A stretch of DNA of 64,000 nt, taken from NCBI RefSeq assembly GCF_001514535.1, contig NZ_BCNO01000001.1, positions 513,044-577,043 on the forward strand, in the 5' to 3' direction. A model generated the notes under the pieces. It worked only from the letters and a program-made list of their open reading frames with translations, made no database searches and had not been told where the DNA came from. Every line of letters begins with the position of its first letter. Positions within the stretch are counted from its first letter, which is position 1. Below, one piece after another: positions 18,960-27,236 of the stretch. The position numbers were made by a program, and so were the translations under genes. The stretch is from Thermodesulfovibrio aggregans (lineage in GTDB: Bacteria > Nitrospirota > Thermodesulfovibrionia > Thermodesulfovibrionales > Thermodesulfovibrionaceae).

Positions 18960-19847
18960 TTACCCTCCAATTGGTTCAAGGATTTTTACAAGTCCTGTTT
19001 CTGTTATCTCAAGAAAATGAGTTTTTGTATCATGTCCTGAAAGTCTACATCCATCAATTCTGAAAAGTCTTACTATTTCACCGATTTCTTTTTTATAAAG
19101 TTTAGATTTGTATGCAGAATCAACAAGCTCTTTAGCTAATACAATTGTTCCATCAACAATGTGTCCAACTGCATATCCACCAGCAGCTTCTGCTGTAAGC
19201 TCTTCATGCCCACTTCTTTTTTGTGATACAAGTAAAGCTGTTTGATACCATTTTTTTAGAAAGTTGAATATCTGCCTTACTACCACTCTTGCAAGCATTT
19301 CTCTGTTTTCAAAAAGTCCAGTAACAGAATCAATCACTGTAAATTTGACTTTATAGTTTTGAATTACATAGGCAAGAGTGGAGAGAAGTTCAGGAATGTT
19401 ATCCCGTAAGCTTCCATAGGATGCAGCATCGATCAAAATTATGTTATCTTCAAATTTTTCAAAGTCATATCCCATTGCCTGTGCTCTCAGCTTAAGTCCT
19501 GCAACAAGAAAGTTGGCAGGAGCTTCAACAGTTATGAATGCTACTTTATTTCCTTTCTTTGCCTGCTGTACAGTAAACTGTTCAACCATTAAGGATTTTC
19601 CTGTATCAGAAACTCCAGTAATATTAAATACTGAGTAGGCAGGTATTCCGCCAAGAGGTTGTTTAATAAGTTTACCGCCTTTTGATGTAGTAGTATAAAA
19701 AAGTTCATCAAGCCCTTCAATTCCTGTTGGAACTCCTACTATTTCTGGAGCTCTCTCTAATGCTTCTCTGGCAGTAAATATAGCTTTTAGTGCAGGCTCA
19801 GGATATTCTTTAAATTCTTTTTCTGTAATTTCAGTTTCTCTTTTCAT
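18960..19847 (-). CDS. Single-domain KaiC-like/RecA-fold ATPase
   Basis: The 295-residue protein opens with GVPTGIEGLDELFY, the KaiC entry motif. Walker A is GVSDTGKSLMVEQF and Walker B VKFTVIDSVTGLF. The catalytic pair position has a single glutamate (FITVEAPANF). Only one KaiC domain is present, as in archaeal KaiC-like proteins, and no kaiA or kaiB is nearby. It is the middle gene of a tight three-gene operon. It is likely a signal-integrating or assembly ATPase rather than a clock component. Confidence 0.88.
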   Translation of the reverse strand: MKRETEITEKEFKEYPEPALKAIFTAREALERAPEIVGVPTGIEGLDELFYTTTSKGGKLIKQPLGGIPAYSVFNITGVSDTGKSLMVEQFTVQQAKKGNKVAFITVEAPANFLVAGLKLRAQAMGYDFEKFEDNIILIDAASYGSLRDNIPELLSTLAYVIQNYKVKFTVIDSVTGLFENREMLARVVVRQIFNFLKKWYQTALLVSQKRSGHEELTAEAAGGYAVGHIVDGTIVLAKELVDSAYKSKLYKKEIGEIVRLFRIDGCRLSGHDTKTHFLEITETGLVKILEPIGG

Positions 19848-19848
19848 T

Positions 19849-20136
19849 TTAAACTTTTAAACTCTTAATCAATTCCTCCACTGAAATGGCAGGCATTGTC
19901 ATAAGTTGAACTGTGCCTCTTGAACCAAGTTCAACAGACATTTTCATTACTGTAATATTATCCGGAGCTTCCACAATATTTACGAAGTCATATGGACCAA
20001 GCACTGCGAACTGTTGAATTACTCTTATCCCCATCTTTTCAATTTCTTTGTTCACCTCAAGAATTCTCTCAGGATTTTCCTTTAATGTCTCCCTTCCATC
20101 ATCTGTAAGTGTGCTTAAAATTACATAGTAAGGCAT
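19849..20136 (-). CDS. GYD-domain protein heading the KaiC-like operon
   Basis: The ~95-residue protein starts MPYYVILSTLTDDGRETL and contains the core AVLGPYDFVNIVEAPD typical of GYD-domain (dimeric alpha-beta barrel) proteins. The ATG at 20136 is preferred over one eight codons upstream because GAGGAGGTGTCAC precedes it. It lies 1 nt before the KaiC-like gene. GYD proteins are of unknown function, so a ligand-sensing role is inference. Confidence 0.8.
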   Translation of the reverse strand: MPYYVILSTLTDDGRETLKENPERILEVNKEIEKMGIRVIQQFAVLGPYDFVNIVEAPDNITVMKMSVELGSRGTVQLMTMPAISVEELIKSLKV

Positions 20137-20186
20137 GTGACACCTCCTCTTTTTTTTCAATTATACCAATTTTTTGCAAATTTTTT

Positions 20187-20192
20187 TATAAT
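20187..20192 (+). promoter_or_regulatory. Leaderless -10 element of cutA
   Basis: TATAAT stands 6 nt before the ATG at 20199. There is no Shine-Dalgarno sequence, which predicts a leaderless transcript. A clear -35 is not visible. Confidence 0.6.
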
Positions 20193-20198
20193 TAAATT

Positions 20199-20513
20199 AT
20201 GGATTACATGGTAGTTTTTATAACCGCCTCAAGTGAAGATGAAGCAGTAAAAATAGCAAAAACTCTTGTTGAAGAAAAACTTGCAGGTTGTGTAAATATT
20301 ATCAGAAATGTTCGTTCAATCTATTTCTGGCAGGGTAAAGTTGAGGATGATCAAGAAGTTTTAATGATAGTTAAAACTCGTTCTGACCTATTTGAAGAGC
20401 TTGAAAAAAGAGTAAAGTCTCTTCATTCCTACACTGTACCTGAGATCATTGGAATAAAAATTAAAAAAGGCTCTGAAAATTATTTAAACTGGCTTGATGA
20501 AGTTACAAAATGA
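20199..20513 (+). CDS. cutA: CutA1 divalent-ion tolerance protein
   Basis: The 104-residue protein has the CutA1 signatures LVEEKLAGCVNIIRNVRSIY, FWQGKVEDDQEVLMIVKT and HSYTVPEIIGI. It is a trimeric cytosolic protein with an unsettled role in metal tolerance. It overlaps the next gene by 4 nt (ATGA). Confidence 0.95.
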   Translation: MDYMVVFITASSEDEAVKIAKTLVEEKLAGCVNIIRNVRSIYFWQGKVEDDQEVLMIVKTRSDLFEELEKRVKSLHSYTVPEIIGIKIKKGSENYLNWLDEVTK

Positions 20514-20815
20514 AAGAAGAGGTTTATACTTCTATAATTTGTAAGAAATTCTGCAACTACTACAAACCTAATAAAGAAACTGAATTCTGCGGAGGATATT
20601 TTTATCTTCAAAAGTATATAACATCCCGTGAGTTAGATGGCATAATTAAGATATTTCATCTAAACAATGAATCAGAGGCAACTAAAGGACTATCCTTTAT
20701 ATGTGATAAGTGCGATTTTAGAGAAGATGGATGTGATTTCTTTGTTAATCAAAGCCATATACCCTGTGGAGGATATTTAATAATCAGCAGACTCCTTGGT
20801 TATCTAAATTTCTAA
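20510..20815 (+). CDS. Small cysteine-rich protein of unknown function
   Basis: The 101-residue protein contains about nine cysteines, including CKKFCNYY, CDKCDFREDGCDFF and PCGGY. The spacing suggests a zinc or FeS site. I recognise no family. It overlaps cutA by 4 nt, which implies translational coupling and perhaps a metal-related role. Confidence 0.7.
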   Translation: MKEEVYTSIICKKFCNYYKPNKETEFCGGYFYLQKYITSRELDGIIKIFHLNNESEATKGLSFICDKCDFREDGCDFFVNQSHIPCGGYLIISRLLGYLNF

Positions 20816-20829
20816 CAGAGGAGGAATTT

Positions 20830-21012
20830 ATGTCAAAAAGGCTTATTGACAGAGAACTAAGAAAAAGAAGACTTCGCAGAGAAAAATTAAAAAAACTTAG
20901 AGAAAAGTTTAAAGAAGCAAAAAGCGAGGATGAAAAGAAGAGGATTCTTGAAAAGGTATCAAAGATTTCTCCATCATTAAAAATTGAGCAGTTCATAGCA
21001 TCTGTTAAGTAG
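20830..21012 (+). CDS. Short highly charged helical protein (DUF6800-like)
   Basis: The 60-residue protein is rich in Lys, Arg and Glu (RELRKRRLRREKLKKLREKF) and predicted to be one long helix. A strong GAGGAGG precedes the ATG, so it is probably translated. It resembles small DUF6800-type proteins, a tentative match from memory. Its end overlaps convergent hisD by 8 nt. Confidence 0.65.
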   Translation: MSKRLIDRELRKRRLRREKLKKLREKFKEAKSEDEKKRILEKVSKISPSLKIEQFIASVK

Positions 21013-22276
21013 TCTTTCTAATTTTTACTGTATTGGCATGTGCTTGCAGTCCCTCAAGGGTTGCAAGCACATCAACATATGAGGCAAGTCTATTGAATCC
21101 CTCTTTGCCAACTTTTATTAAAGAGCTTCTTTTAAGAAAATCATATACACCCAAAGGTGAGAAAAATCTTGCAGTTCCAGAGGTTGGAAGAGTATGATTG
21201 GGTCCTGCTACATAGTCCCCTATTGGTTCAGGAGTCCACTGACCTAAAAATATTGCTCCAGCATTTTTCAAAAGTGGCAGTAGGTTGTCAGGTTTTTCTG
21301 TCATAACCTCAAGATGTTCTGGTGCAATCTCATTGGCAACATCACAGGCTTCATTCAAAGATTTAACAACTATAATTGCACCAAAATTTTTTAGTGATTT
21401 TTTGGCTATTTCCGACTTTGGTAAAGATTTAATCTGCCTTGCTATTTCTTTTTTTACTTCTAATGCGACTTTTTCTGAAGTTGTGACAAGGATGCTACAT
21501 GCCATCTCATCATGTTCAGCCTGACTGAGCATATCGGCAGCTACAAAGGCTGGATTTGCTGAACTATCTGCAATAATGAGTATCTCACTCGGTCCTGCGA
21601 TCATGTCAATGTCAACTTCACCGAAAACAAGTTTTTTTGCTGTTGCCACATATATGTTCCCGGGTCCAACAATTTTGTCAACTTTCTTAATTGTTTCAGT
21701 TCCATAAGCCATTGCAGCTACTGCCTGTGCTCCACCTACTCTGTAAACTTCTTTTATTCCAAGAAGATGTAAGGCTGCACATACAGTTGAATTAAGCTCA
21801 CCATGTGGGGTAGGCACAGATACTGCAATTTCTCTTACTCCTGCAACCTGAGCAGGGATAATATTCATAAGAACCGTTGATGGATAAGATGCTTTACCAC
21901 CAGGAACATAGGCTCCAACTCTTTCAATAGGTCTTATTAGCTGTCCAAGTGTAATATCTTCCTCTTCGTACTGCCATGATTTTTCAAGCTGTCGCTCGTG
22001 AAATCTGCGGATTCTTTCTGCAGCAAACCTGAGTGCGTCAATTATTTCTTTTGATACTTCCTTCGTCTTTTCTTTAATTTCATCAGGTTCAATCTTAAGT
22101 GGAAGGGTGTGTTTATCAAACAGTTTTGTATATTTAATTAGAGCTTTATCTCCTCTTTTTTTAACTTCACTGAGGATTTTCTTAACATTGGTCTCAATTT
22201 CAGGCTCAGATGTTGACCTTTTACGGAGTTTTTTTATAAATCTTTGAAGCTCAGTTTTATCTTTGATAGTCAGCAT
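21005..22276 (-). CDS. hisD: Histidinol dehydrogenase
   Basis: The 423-residue protein has family motifs YRVGGAQAVAAMAYGTETI, VGPGNIYVATAK, DMIAGPSEILIIAD and LSQAEHDEMA. It catalyses the last two NAD-dependent steps of histidine synthesis. It stands alone, with no other his biosynthesis gene nearby. Confidence 0.97.
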   Translation of the reverse strand: MLTIKDKTELQRFIKKLRKRSTSEPEIETNVKKILSEVKKRGDKALIKYTKLFDKHTLPLKIEPDEIKEKTKEVSKEIIDALRFAAERIRRFHERQLEKSWQYEEEDITLGQLIRPIERVGAYVPGGKASYPSTVLMNIIPAQVAGVREIAVSVPTPHGELNSTVCAALHLLGIKEVYRVGGAQAVAAMAYGTETIKKVDKIVGPGNIYVATAKKLVFGEVDIDMIAGPSEILIIADSSANPAFVAADMLSQAEHDEMACSILVTTSEKVALEVKKEIARQIKSLPKSEIAKKSLKNFGAIIVVKSLNEACDVANEIAPEHLEVMTEKPDNLLPLLKNAGAIFLGQWTPEPIGDYVAGPNHTLPTSGTARFFSPLGVYDFLKRSSLIKVGKEGFNRLASYVDVLATLEGLQAHANTVKIRKTT

Positions 22277-22310
22277 AGAAAATTATACCCTAAAACGTTA
22301 CTAATTTCAA

Positions 22311-22790
22311 TCACTTTACTATAACCACCGGGCATGTTGCATGTGTTGCTACTCTACGAGATACTGAACCAAGAAGCCATCTTTCAATTTTTGACATCCC
22401 TCTCTGCCCCATGATTATTATGTCAAAATCATTCTCAGAAGCATATCTTACAATCTGGTCTGCTGGATGTCCGGCTACTATCTCTGTTTTTATTTTCACT
22501 TCATATTCTTTTGCAATTGACAATATCTTCTCAAATTCCTTCTTATAGTATTCCGTGGCACTGTCAATAACTGCTTTAACTTCTAAAATATCAGCAGGCT
22601 CTGGTGGCTGGGCTACAGATAGTAGAACAATTTCTCTTTCCTTTTCCGGACATTCCTTCGAGAGTTTTAAAGCAAAATCAAAGGCTTTGTAGGATTCTTG
22701 AGAACCGTCAAAGGCAACTAAAATTTTTTCAACATTCTTAATCCTCCTTTTTGGTTTTAGGCAACAAATACTTTGGTAAATAAAATGCAT
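22311..22790 (-). CDS. UspA-type universal stress protein, start disrupted by an apparent frameshift
   Basis: The body is a standard UspA fold: KILVAFDGSQESYKAFDFAL, and the ATP-binding GQRGMSKIERWLLGSVSRRV near the end. No good start exists in this frame. A well-placed SD (AAGGAGG) points at an ATG at 22735, which reads only ATG TTG AAA AAA TTT TAG. One extra A in the A6 run would put it in the UspA frame (MLKKILVAF). The listed upstream limit is the first in-frame ATG. Either a one-base deletion or a rare start (ATT at 22741) is possible. Confidence 0.75.
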   Translation of the reverse strand: MHFIYQSICCLKPKRRIKNVEKILVAFDGSQESYKAFDFALKLSKECPEKEREIVLLSVAQPPEPADILEVKAVIDSATEYYKKEFEKILSIAKEYEVKIKTEIVAGHPADQIVRYASENDFDIIIMGQRGMSKIERWLLGSVSRRVATHATCPVVIVK

Positions 22791-23367
22791 TGGCTATAAT
22801 TGTTGGGATAACAGCACTACCAATTACTGCTGCAATTAGAAGTGAATACTGGGTCTGGTCAATTATTCCATGTGTTAATCCAAATAATGCTGAAATAGAG
22901 CCAAATGTAAGACCTGTTGACATAAGAAGTGTTGTATACATTCCTTCTTTATGTCTGAATTTAAAAATTTTGGTTACAGGATAAACACCAGCTATCTTCG
23001 TTATTATTTTTCCGCCTAATAATACCAGAAGTGCCAGAGGTGCTGTAATAATTGAAGGAATTGATACAAAATATCCTGCTCTTAAAAAATAAACAGGAGT
23101 GAGAAATCCTATTGTAAGTGTTCATAATCTTCTTATAAGTTGATGGTCTTTTCCGGCTGTTCCTGCTAAAACCATACCAACAATATAAGCAGGAAGTACT
23201 GCTTCACTGCCTGACCATATGGCTATTGCACCAAGTCCAAAAAGTATGAATAAAAGATATTTAGTTTCAAACTCTGAAAAAGTTTGGTTTAAATATTGAT
23301 TATCAGCCTGATAAAGATAAGACTTTGAAGTTATGGCTTTATTCAAATAAAAAATGGAATGAACCAA
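22738..23367 (-). pseudogene. Cation:proton antiporter (CPA2/Kef-like) relic with internal TGA and missing N-terminus
   Basis: Two pieces lie in the same frame: residues ending DHQLIRRL, then TGA at 23124-23122, then TLTIGFLTPVYFLRAG and on to the C-terminus KTKKED. Membrane segments such as IAIWSGSEAVLPAYIVGMVL and LLMSTGLTFGSISALFGLTH are typical of CPA2 antiporters. The TGA probably replaces an arginine CGA. Only about 200 of ~400 residues remain. The N-terminal half is absent and the sequence runs into an unrelated plus-strand gene fragment. UspA follows directly, a pairing common for such antiporters. Confidence 0.8.
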
Positions 23368-23588
23368 AAGTGTTTTATCAGCTTTTAAGAATATCCATGC
23401 TCTGTAATATTAAAGTTGATAAAAAGTTTTCAGAACAATTTAAGAATTCTCAACGAGCAGGCACAGTAACGCTGGAAAGAGCATATTATTTAGCAAAAAT
23501 CTCAGAACTAATAAATTTCCATCTATCTGATATAGGGAAATTACCTGAACCCGGAACAGCAAATGAATCTCTCTTCATAGTAGTTTAA
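23325..23588 (+). CDS. Unidentified gene fragment at the antiporter breakpoint
   Basis: The 87-codon frame overlaps the antiporter relic at its 5' end. The later part (KVDKKFSEQFKNSQRAGTV through GKLPEPGTANESLFIVV) looks coding by codon use and composition. It has no convincing start or SD. I read it as the C-terminal remnant of a plus-strand gene joined head-to-head to the truncated antiporter. I do not recognise the family. Confidence 0.4.
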   Translation: MKLWLYSNKKWNEPKVFYQLLRISMLCNIKVDKKFSEQFKNSQRAGTVTLERAYYLAKISELINFHLSDIGKLPEPGTANESLFIVV

Positions 23589-23656
23589 ATGAGAAATTTT
23601 CTTGCTTTTTTGGTCTGACTTCATAGAAAATTGTAGCATAATTTCAAAATAATGAG

Positions 23657-24814
23657 GTGAAAGCTCTGAAGCCAGCCACTGTGTTTATTGTTTTGCTTGG
23701 GTTCGTAAGTCTTTTTTCTGATATGACCTATGAGGCTGCAAGAAGCATTACTGGTCCTTTTCTTGCATTTTTAGGAGCAAGTGCGACTTTAGTTGGCTTT
23801 ATTGCAGGGCTTGGAGAGTTTATTGGATATGCATTAAGGCTTTTTTCAGGATGGCTTGCTGATAAAACAGGTAAATACTGGAGCATAACCATTGTAGGAT
23901 ATCTAATTAATCTCTTAAGCGTTCCTGCGCTTGCTTTAGTGGGACAGTGGCAGCTGGCGGCAGTTTTAATCATGGCTGAAAGAGTTGGCAAAGCTTTAAG
24001 AACGCCTGCAAGGGATGCTATGCTAAGTCATGCCACAGCAGAGATTGGGCGTGGATGGGGTTTCGGACTTCATGAGGCAATGGATCAGATTGGAGCAATG
24101 CTTGGTCCATTGATAGTGGCAGCGGTATTTTATTTTCACGGTGGATACAGAGAAGCTTTCGGAGTGTTGCTTATTCCAGCTGTTATAGCCATTGGTATCT
24201 TAGTTTTTGCAAGGTTTCTTTATCCTTCCCCAAGAGACTTAGAAATATCAAAGATTCAGATTGAAACAAAGGGGTTGAGCAAAGTTTACTGGATTTATCT
24301 AATAGCAGTTGCCTTAAATGGTGCAGGATATGCTGATTTTCCATTGATTACCTATCATTTTAAGAAAGTTGCCACAGTGCCTGAACAGTGGATACCTGTT
24401 TTTTATGCTCTGGCAATGGGTATTGATGCTATGGCTGCTTTAATCTTTGGACATTTTTTTGATAAAAAAGGACTTTCAATTCTTATTTTTTCAGTGATTA
24501 TCTCAGCAGGCTTTGCACCTCTTTGTTTTCTTGGAGGATTTTACTCTGCTTTTATGGGAATGCTTCTGTGGGGGATAGGGATGGGAGCACAGGAGTCCAT
24601 TATGAGAGCTGCTGTTGCGGTTTTAGTTCCAAAGGAAAAAAGAGGAGTTGGATATGGAGTATTTAATACAGGATATGGTGTATTCTGGTTTTTGGGTAGC
24701 ACTGCTTTAGGTTTTTTATATGATTTTTCGGTTTCTGTTCTGATAGTTTTTTCAGTTCTTCTTCAGTTTTCTTCCATACCCTTTCTTTTCAGGGTAAGAA
24801 AAATGTTACACTAA
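23657..24814 (+). CDS. MFS transporter
   Basis: The 385-residue protein has about 12 hydrophobic helices with the MFS loop signatures LFSGWLADKTGKYWS and AERVGKALRTPARDAM. It is an inner-membrane permease of unknown substrate. GTG at 23657 is the likely start, and the SD is weak. It follows the degenerate antiporter region directly. Confidence 0.88.
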   Translation: MKALKPATVFIVLLGFVSLFSDMTYEAARSITGPFLAFLGASATLVGFIAGLGEFIGYALRLFSGWLADKTGKYWSITIVGYLINLLSVPALALVGQWQLAAVLIMAERVGKALRTPARDAMLSHATAEIGRGWGFGLHEAMDQIGAMLGPLIVAAVFYFHGGYREAFGVLLIPAVIAIGILVFARFLYPSPRDLEISKIQIETKGLSKVYWIYLIAVALNGAGYADFPLITYHFKKVATVPEQWIPVFYALAMGIDAMAALIFGHFFDKKGLSILIFSVIISAGFAPLCFLGGFYSAFMGMLLWGIGMGAQESIMRAAVAVLVPKEKRGVGYGVFNTGYGVFWFLGSTALGFLYDFSVSVLIVFSVLLQFSSIPFLFRVRKMLH

Positions 24815-24858
24815 AAATTAATTTTTAGAGTTTTATTTATGCTAATGGAGGTTGTAAT

Positions 24859-25242
24859 ATGAAAACATGGTTTGTATATGTATTTGGCAGATGGATTGTT
24901 CTCTCAGGTATTGCAGGAGCACTTTTACAGTTTGTTCTAAGTGACTATCTCAGGATTCACACAATTCCAGCATTTTTGCTAAATCAGTTTTTGCTTGCCA
25001 ATGTATTCTGGTTCGTTGACAAAGCAATCTTTAAATCCCATTTCAATATTCCTGCGTTTTATCCTCTATGGGAAATCAGGAAGAATGTTGTATGTGCTGA
25101 CTGTGGAAAGATTTGCGAAGGTTACAGAGTTGTAAAAACAAAAAACTACGATAGACTTCATGATCCTGAGCCTGAATTTAGATGCAAAGAATGCAGGGAG
25201 AGAAAATTAGATGAATTAAGAAGAAGAGGTATAGAGGTATAA
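24859..25242 (+). CDS. Small membrane protein with C-terminal zinc ribbon
   Basis: The 127-residue protein has two N-terminal hydrophobic helices (VLSGIAGALLQFVLSDYL and ~IPAFLLNQFLLANVFWFV). The cytoplasmic tail carries CADCGKIC and CKEC, a likely four-cysteine zinc ribbon. GGAGG lies before the ATG. Family not identified. It stands 44 nt after the MFS gene and may be co-transcribed. Confidence 0.75.
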   Translation: MKTWFVYVFGRWIVLSGIAGALLQFVLSDYLRIHTIPAFLLNQFLLANVFWFVDKAIFKSHFNIPAFYPLWEIRKNVVCADCGKICEGYRVVKTKNYDRLHDPEPEFRCKECRERKLDELRRRGIEV

Positions 25243-25251
25243 AAAACAAAG

Positions 25252-25277
25252 AAGGTGGAGGAGCACTCCTCCACCTT
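25252..25277. terminator. Bidirectional terminator
   Basis: AAGGTGGAGGAG and CTCCTCCACCTT form a near-perfect stem with a tiny loop. A/T tracts flank both sides. It lies between convergent genes. Confidence 0.88.
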
Positions 25278-25292
25278 TGTGCTTAAAAAAGA

Positions 25293-25712
25293 TTACTGTT
25301 TCTTTTCAGCTGGTTTTTCAGCTTTCTTCTCTTCTTTCTTTACTTCACCTTTTTTCTCAGCTTTAGGAGCAACTTTCTTTACGCTCTTTGCTGTGAGCTT
25401 GCCGTCTTTCTCGGTATATTTTACTACAACCTTGTCACCAGCCTTTACATCCTTGATCTGCTCATCTGTTACGCCGATTGTGAGTTCCTGCTTTTTGCTC
25501 TTTACTGTGATGGTTTTTCCAACTGTGTCAACAGCTGTAACCTCACCGGTAATCTGTTTTACTTTCTCTTTCTTAGCAGGCTTTTCAGCTGGCTTTGCTG
25601 GCTCAGCTTTCTTTGCTGGCTCGGCTGGTTTTGCTGCAGGCTGCTCTGCAAAAGCTGCTGTTACTGTGAAAGCAAATACCAAAGCCATTACTACTGCTAA
25701 AATTTTCTTCAT
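25293..25712 (-). CDS. Secreted Lys/Ala/Pro-rich protein with a small beta-barrel core
   Basis: The 139-residue protein has a clear signal peptide (MKKILAVVMALVFAFTVTAA, cleavage after AFA). A PAKPAEPAKKAEPAKPAEK-type low-complexity stretch follows, then a core (QITGEVTAVDTVGKTITVKS to VKAGDKVVVKYTEKDGKL) like DUF5666/OB-type repeats. The tail is basic-acidic (KKAEKPAEKKQ). It is probably periplasmic, function unknown. GGAGGTGAC precedes the start. Confidence 0.8.
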   Translation of the reverse strand: MKKILAVVMALVFAFTVTAAFAEQPAAKPAEPAKKAEPAKPAEKPAKKEKVKQITGEVTAVDTVGKTITVKSKKQELTIGVTDEQIKDVKAGDKVVVKYTEKDGKLTAKSVKKVAPKAEKKGEVKKEEKKAEKPAEKKQ

Positions 25713-25847
25713 ACCTTTTTGTCACCTCCTTTCTTTTAAGTTTTTCTTTTAAAGGGATTTCAGTTTTTAGCTAAAAGTTATTTAATACAAATTTTATGCC
25801 AAAATATTTAAAGCTAAATACTTGAGTTTTTCTTGATTCAAATTTCC

Positions 25848-27233
25848 TCATTTAAGGAAGTTTTCCTTTTTAGGGAAATTTTCAGAAAGACCGAATTTTT
25901 CAAGTCTGTACCAGAATGTCTTGTAGCTCATCCCAAGTAATCTCGCAGCCTTTGCGATAACATAGTTAGATTTAACAAGTGCTTTTTTAAGGAGCTCTTT
26001 TTCAAGCTCTTCATAGTTTATTCCTTCATCAGGTATATCTATTTCAAAGACATTTCTTGGCATGGAAATTTTTAGTTCATCCTGAATATCTTTTAATCTG
26101 ATTTTTTCTCCTTCACAGATAATTATTGCTCTTTCAATAACTGTTTCCAGTTGTCTGATGTTTCCTGGCCAGTGATAACACATTAATGCTTCCAATGCTG
26201 AATTGTCAATTCCATTAATCCTTTTGCCAAATTCTTTTGAGTATTTTTCAATAAAGAAATTTACTAACTCCGGTATGTCTTCTTTTCTTTCTCTCAATGG
26301 AGGTATTTCAACTGTTATGACCTTTAGTCTATAGAAAAGATCTTCTCTAAATCTATTTTTTTCTACCTCTACAGAGAGATTTTTGTTGGTTGCTGCAATG
26401 ATTCTCACATCAACTTTAATAGTATCTTTGCCGCCAATTCTTCTTATTTCTTTTTCTTGAAGCACTCTGAGAAGTTTAGACTGAGTGGCAAGTGGAAGTT
26501 CAGCAATTTCATCAAGAAAAAGTGTTCCTTTGTCTGCAGCTTCTATAAGTCCAATTTTCCGGTTAGTTGCACCTGTAAAAGCTCCTGGTTCATAGCCAAA
26601 TAGTTCACTTTCTATCAATGTTTCAGGGATTGCTGCACAGTTTATTGCAATGAAAGGTTTGTCTTTTCTTGGAGAATTATAATGAATTGCCTTTGCAATA
26701 AGCTCTTTACCCGTTCCACTTTCTCCATATATAAGGACTGTTGCATTTGTTGGAGTAGCTTTTTTTACAATGTCAAGAACCTGAAGCATCTTTTTTGATT
26801 TTCCAATTATACCATCTATTTTAAATTTTTCATAAAGCTCTTTTCTTAGCATCAGATTTTCCTTAATAAGATTCATTCTTTCTTCTGCTTTTTTTATAGT
26901 AACTAAAAGTACTTCTTTATCAAGAGGTTTTGTAAGATAATCGAATGCTCCTTTTTTAATTGCCTCAACTGCAGATGAAATAGTTCCAAAGGCAGTGATG
27001 ACAATTACAGCAGGGATATATGGTTCCTGGGGAAGACTGTTAAGTATTTCAATTCCATTTTGATTTCCCAGTTTAAGATCAGTAAGAATTATCTCCGGGT
27101 TTATTTCATTAATTATTTTTCTTGCTTCTTCTAAAGAAGAGGCAGTATAAACATTATAACCTTCTTCTGAAAGAATAGTTTTTAAAATTTCTCTCTGTAA
27201 CTGCTCATCATCTATAATAAGTATTGTTGTCAT
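25848..27233 (-). CDS. NtrC-family sigma-54-dependent response regulator
   Basis: The 461-residue protein has a receiver domain (acidic pocket IDDEQ, phospho-Asp in ILTDLKLG, Lys in YLTKPLDK). A sigma-54 AAA+ domain follows (Walker A YGESGTGKELIAKAIH, loop ELFGYEPGAFTGA, Walker B GTLFLDEIAELPL). A Fis-type HTH ends the protein (VIAKAARLLGMSYKTFWYRL). GAFTGA is intact, so it should contact sigma-54. It lies 3 nt after the kinase gene. Confidence 0.96.
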   Translation of the reverse strand: MTTILIIDDEQLQREILKTILSEEGYNVYTASSLEEARKIINEINPEIILTDLKLGNQNGIEILNSLPQEPYIPAVIVITAFGTISSAVEAIKKGAFDYLTKPLDKEVLLVTIKKAEERMNLIKENLMLRKELYEKFKIDGIIGKSKKMLQVLDIVKKATPTNATVLIYGESGTGKELIAKAIHYNSPRKDKPFIAINCAAIPETLIESELFGYEPGAFTGATNRKIGLIEAADKGTLFLDEIAELPLATQSKLLRVLQEKEIRRIGGKDTIKVDVRIIAATNKNLSVEVEKNRFREDLFYRLKVITVEIPPLRERKEDIPELVNFFIEKYSKEFGKRINGIDNSALEALMCYHWPGNIRQLETVIERAIIICEGEKIRLKDIQDELKISMPRNVFEIDIPDEGINYEELEKELLKKALVKSNYVIAKAARLLGMSYKTFWYRLEKFGLSENFPKKENFLK

Positions 27234-27236
27234 CTA

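Noticed and set aside
18960..19847. Circadian clock KaiC
   Set aside because: There is only one KaiC domain, a single glutamate at the catalytic pair position, and no kaiA or kaiB nearby. It is KaiC-like only.
25255..25752. Long plus-strand frame of 165 codons opposite the secreted Lys/Ala/Pro-rich protein
   Set aside because: It is a shadow: Phe/Ser-rich complement of a low-complexity gene with signal peptide and SD on the minus strand, and it runs through a terminator.
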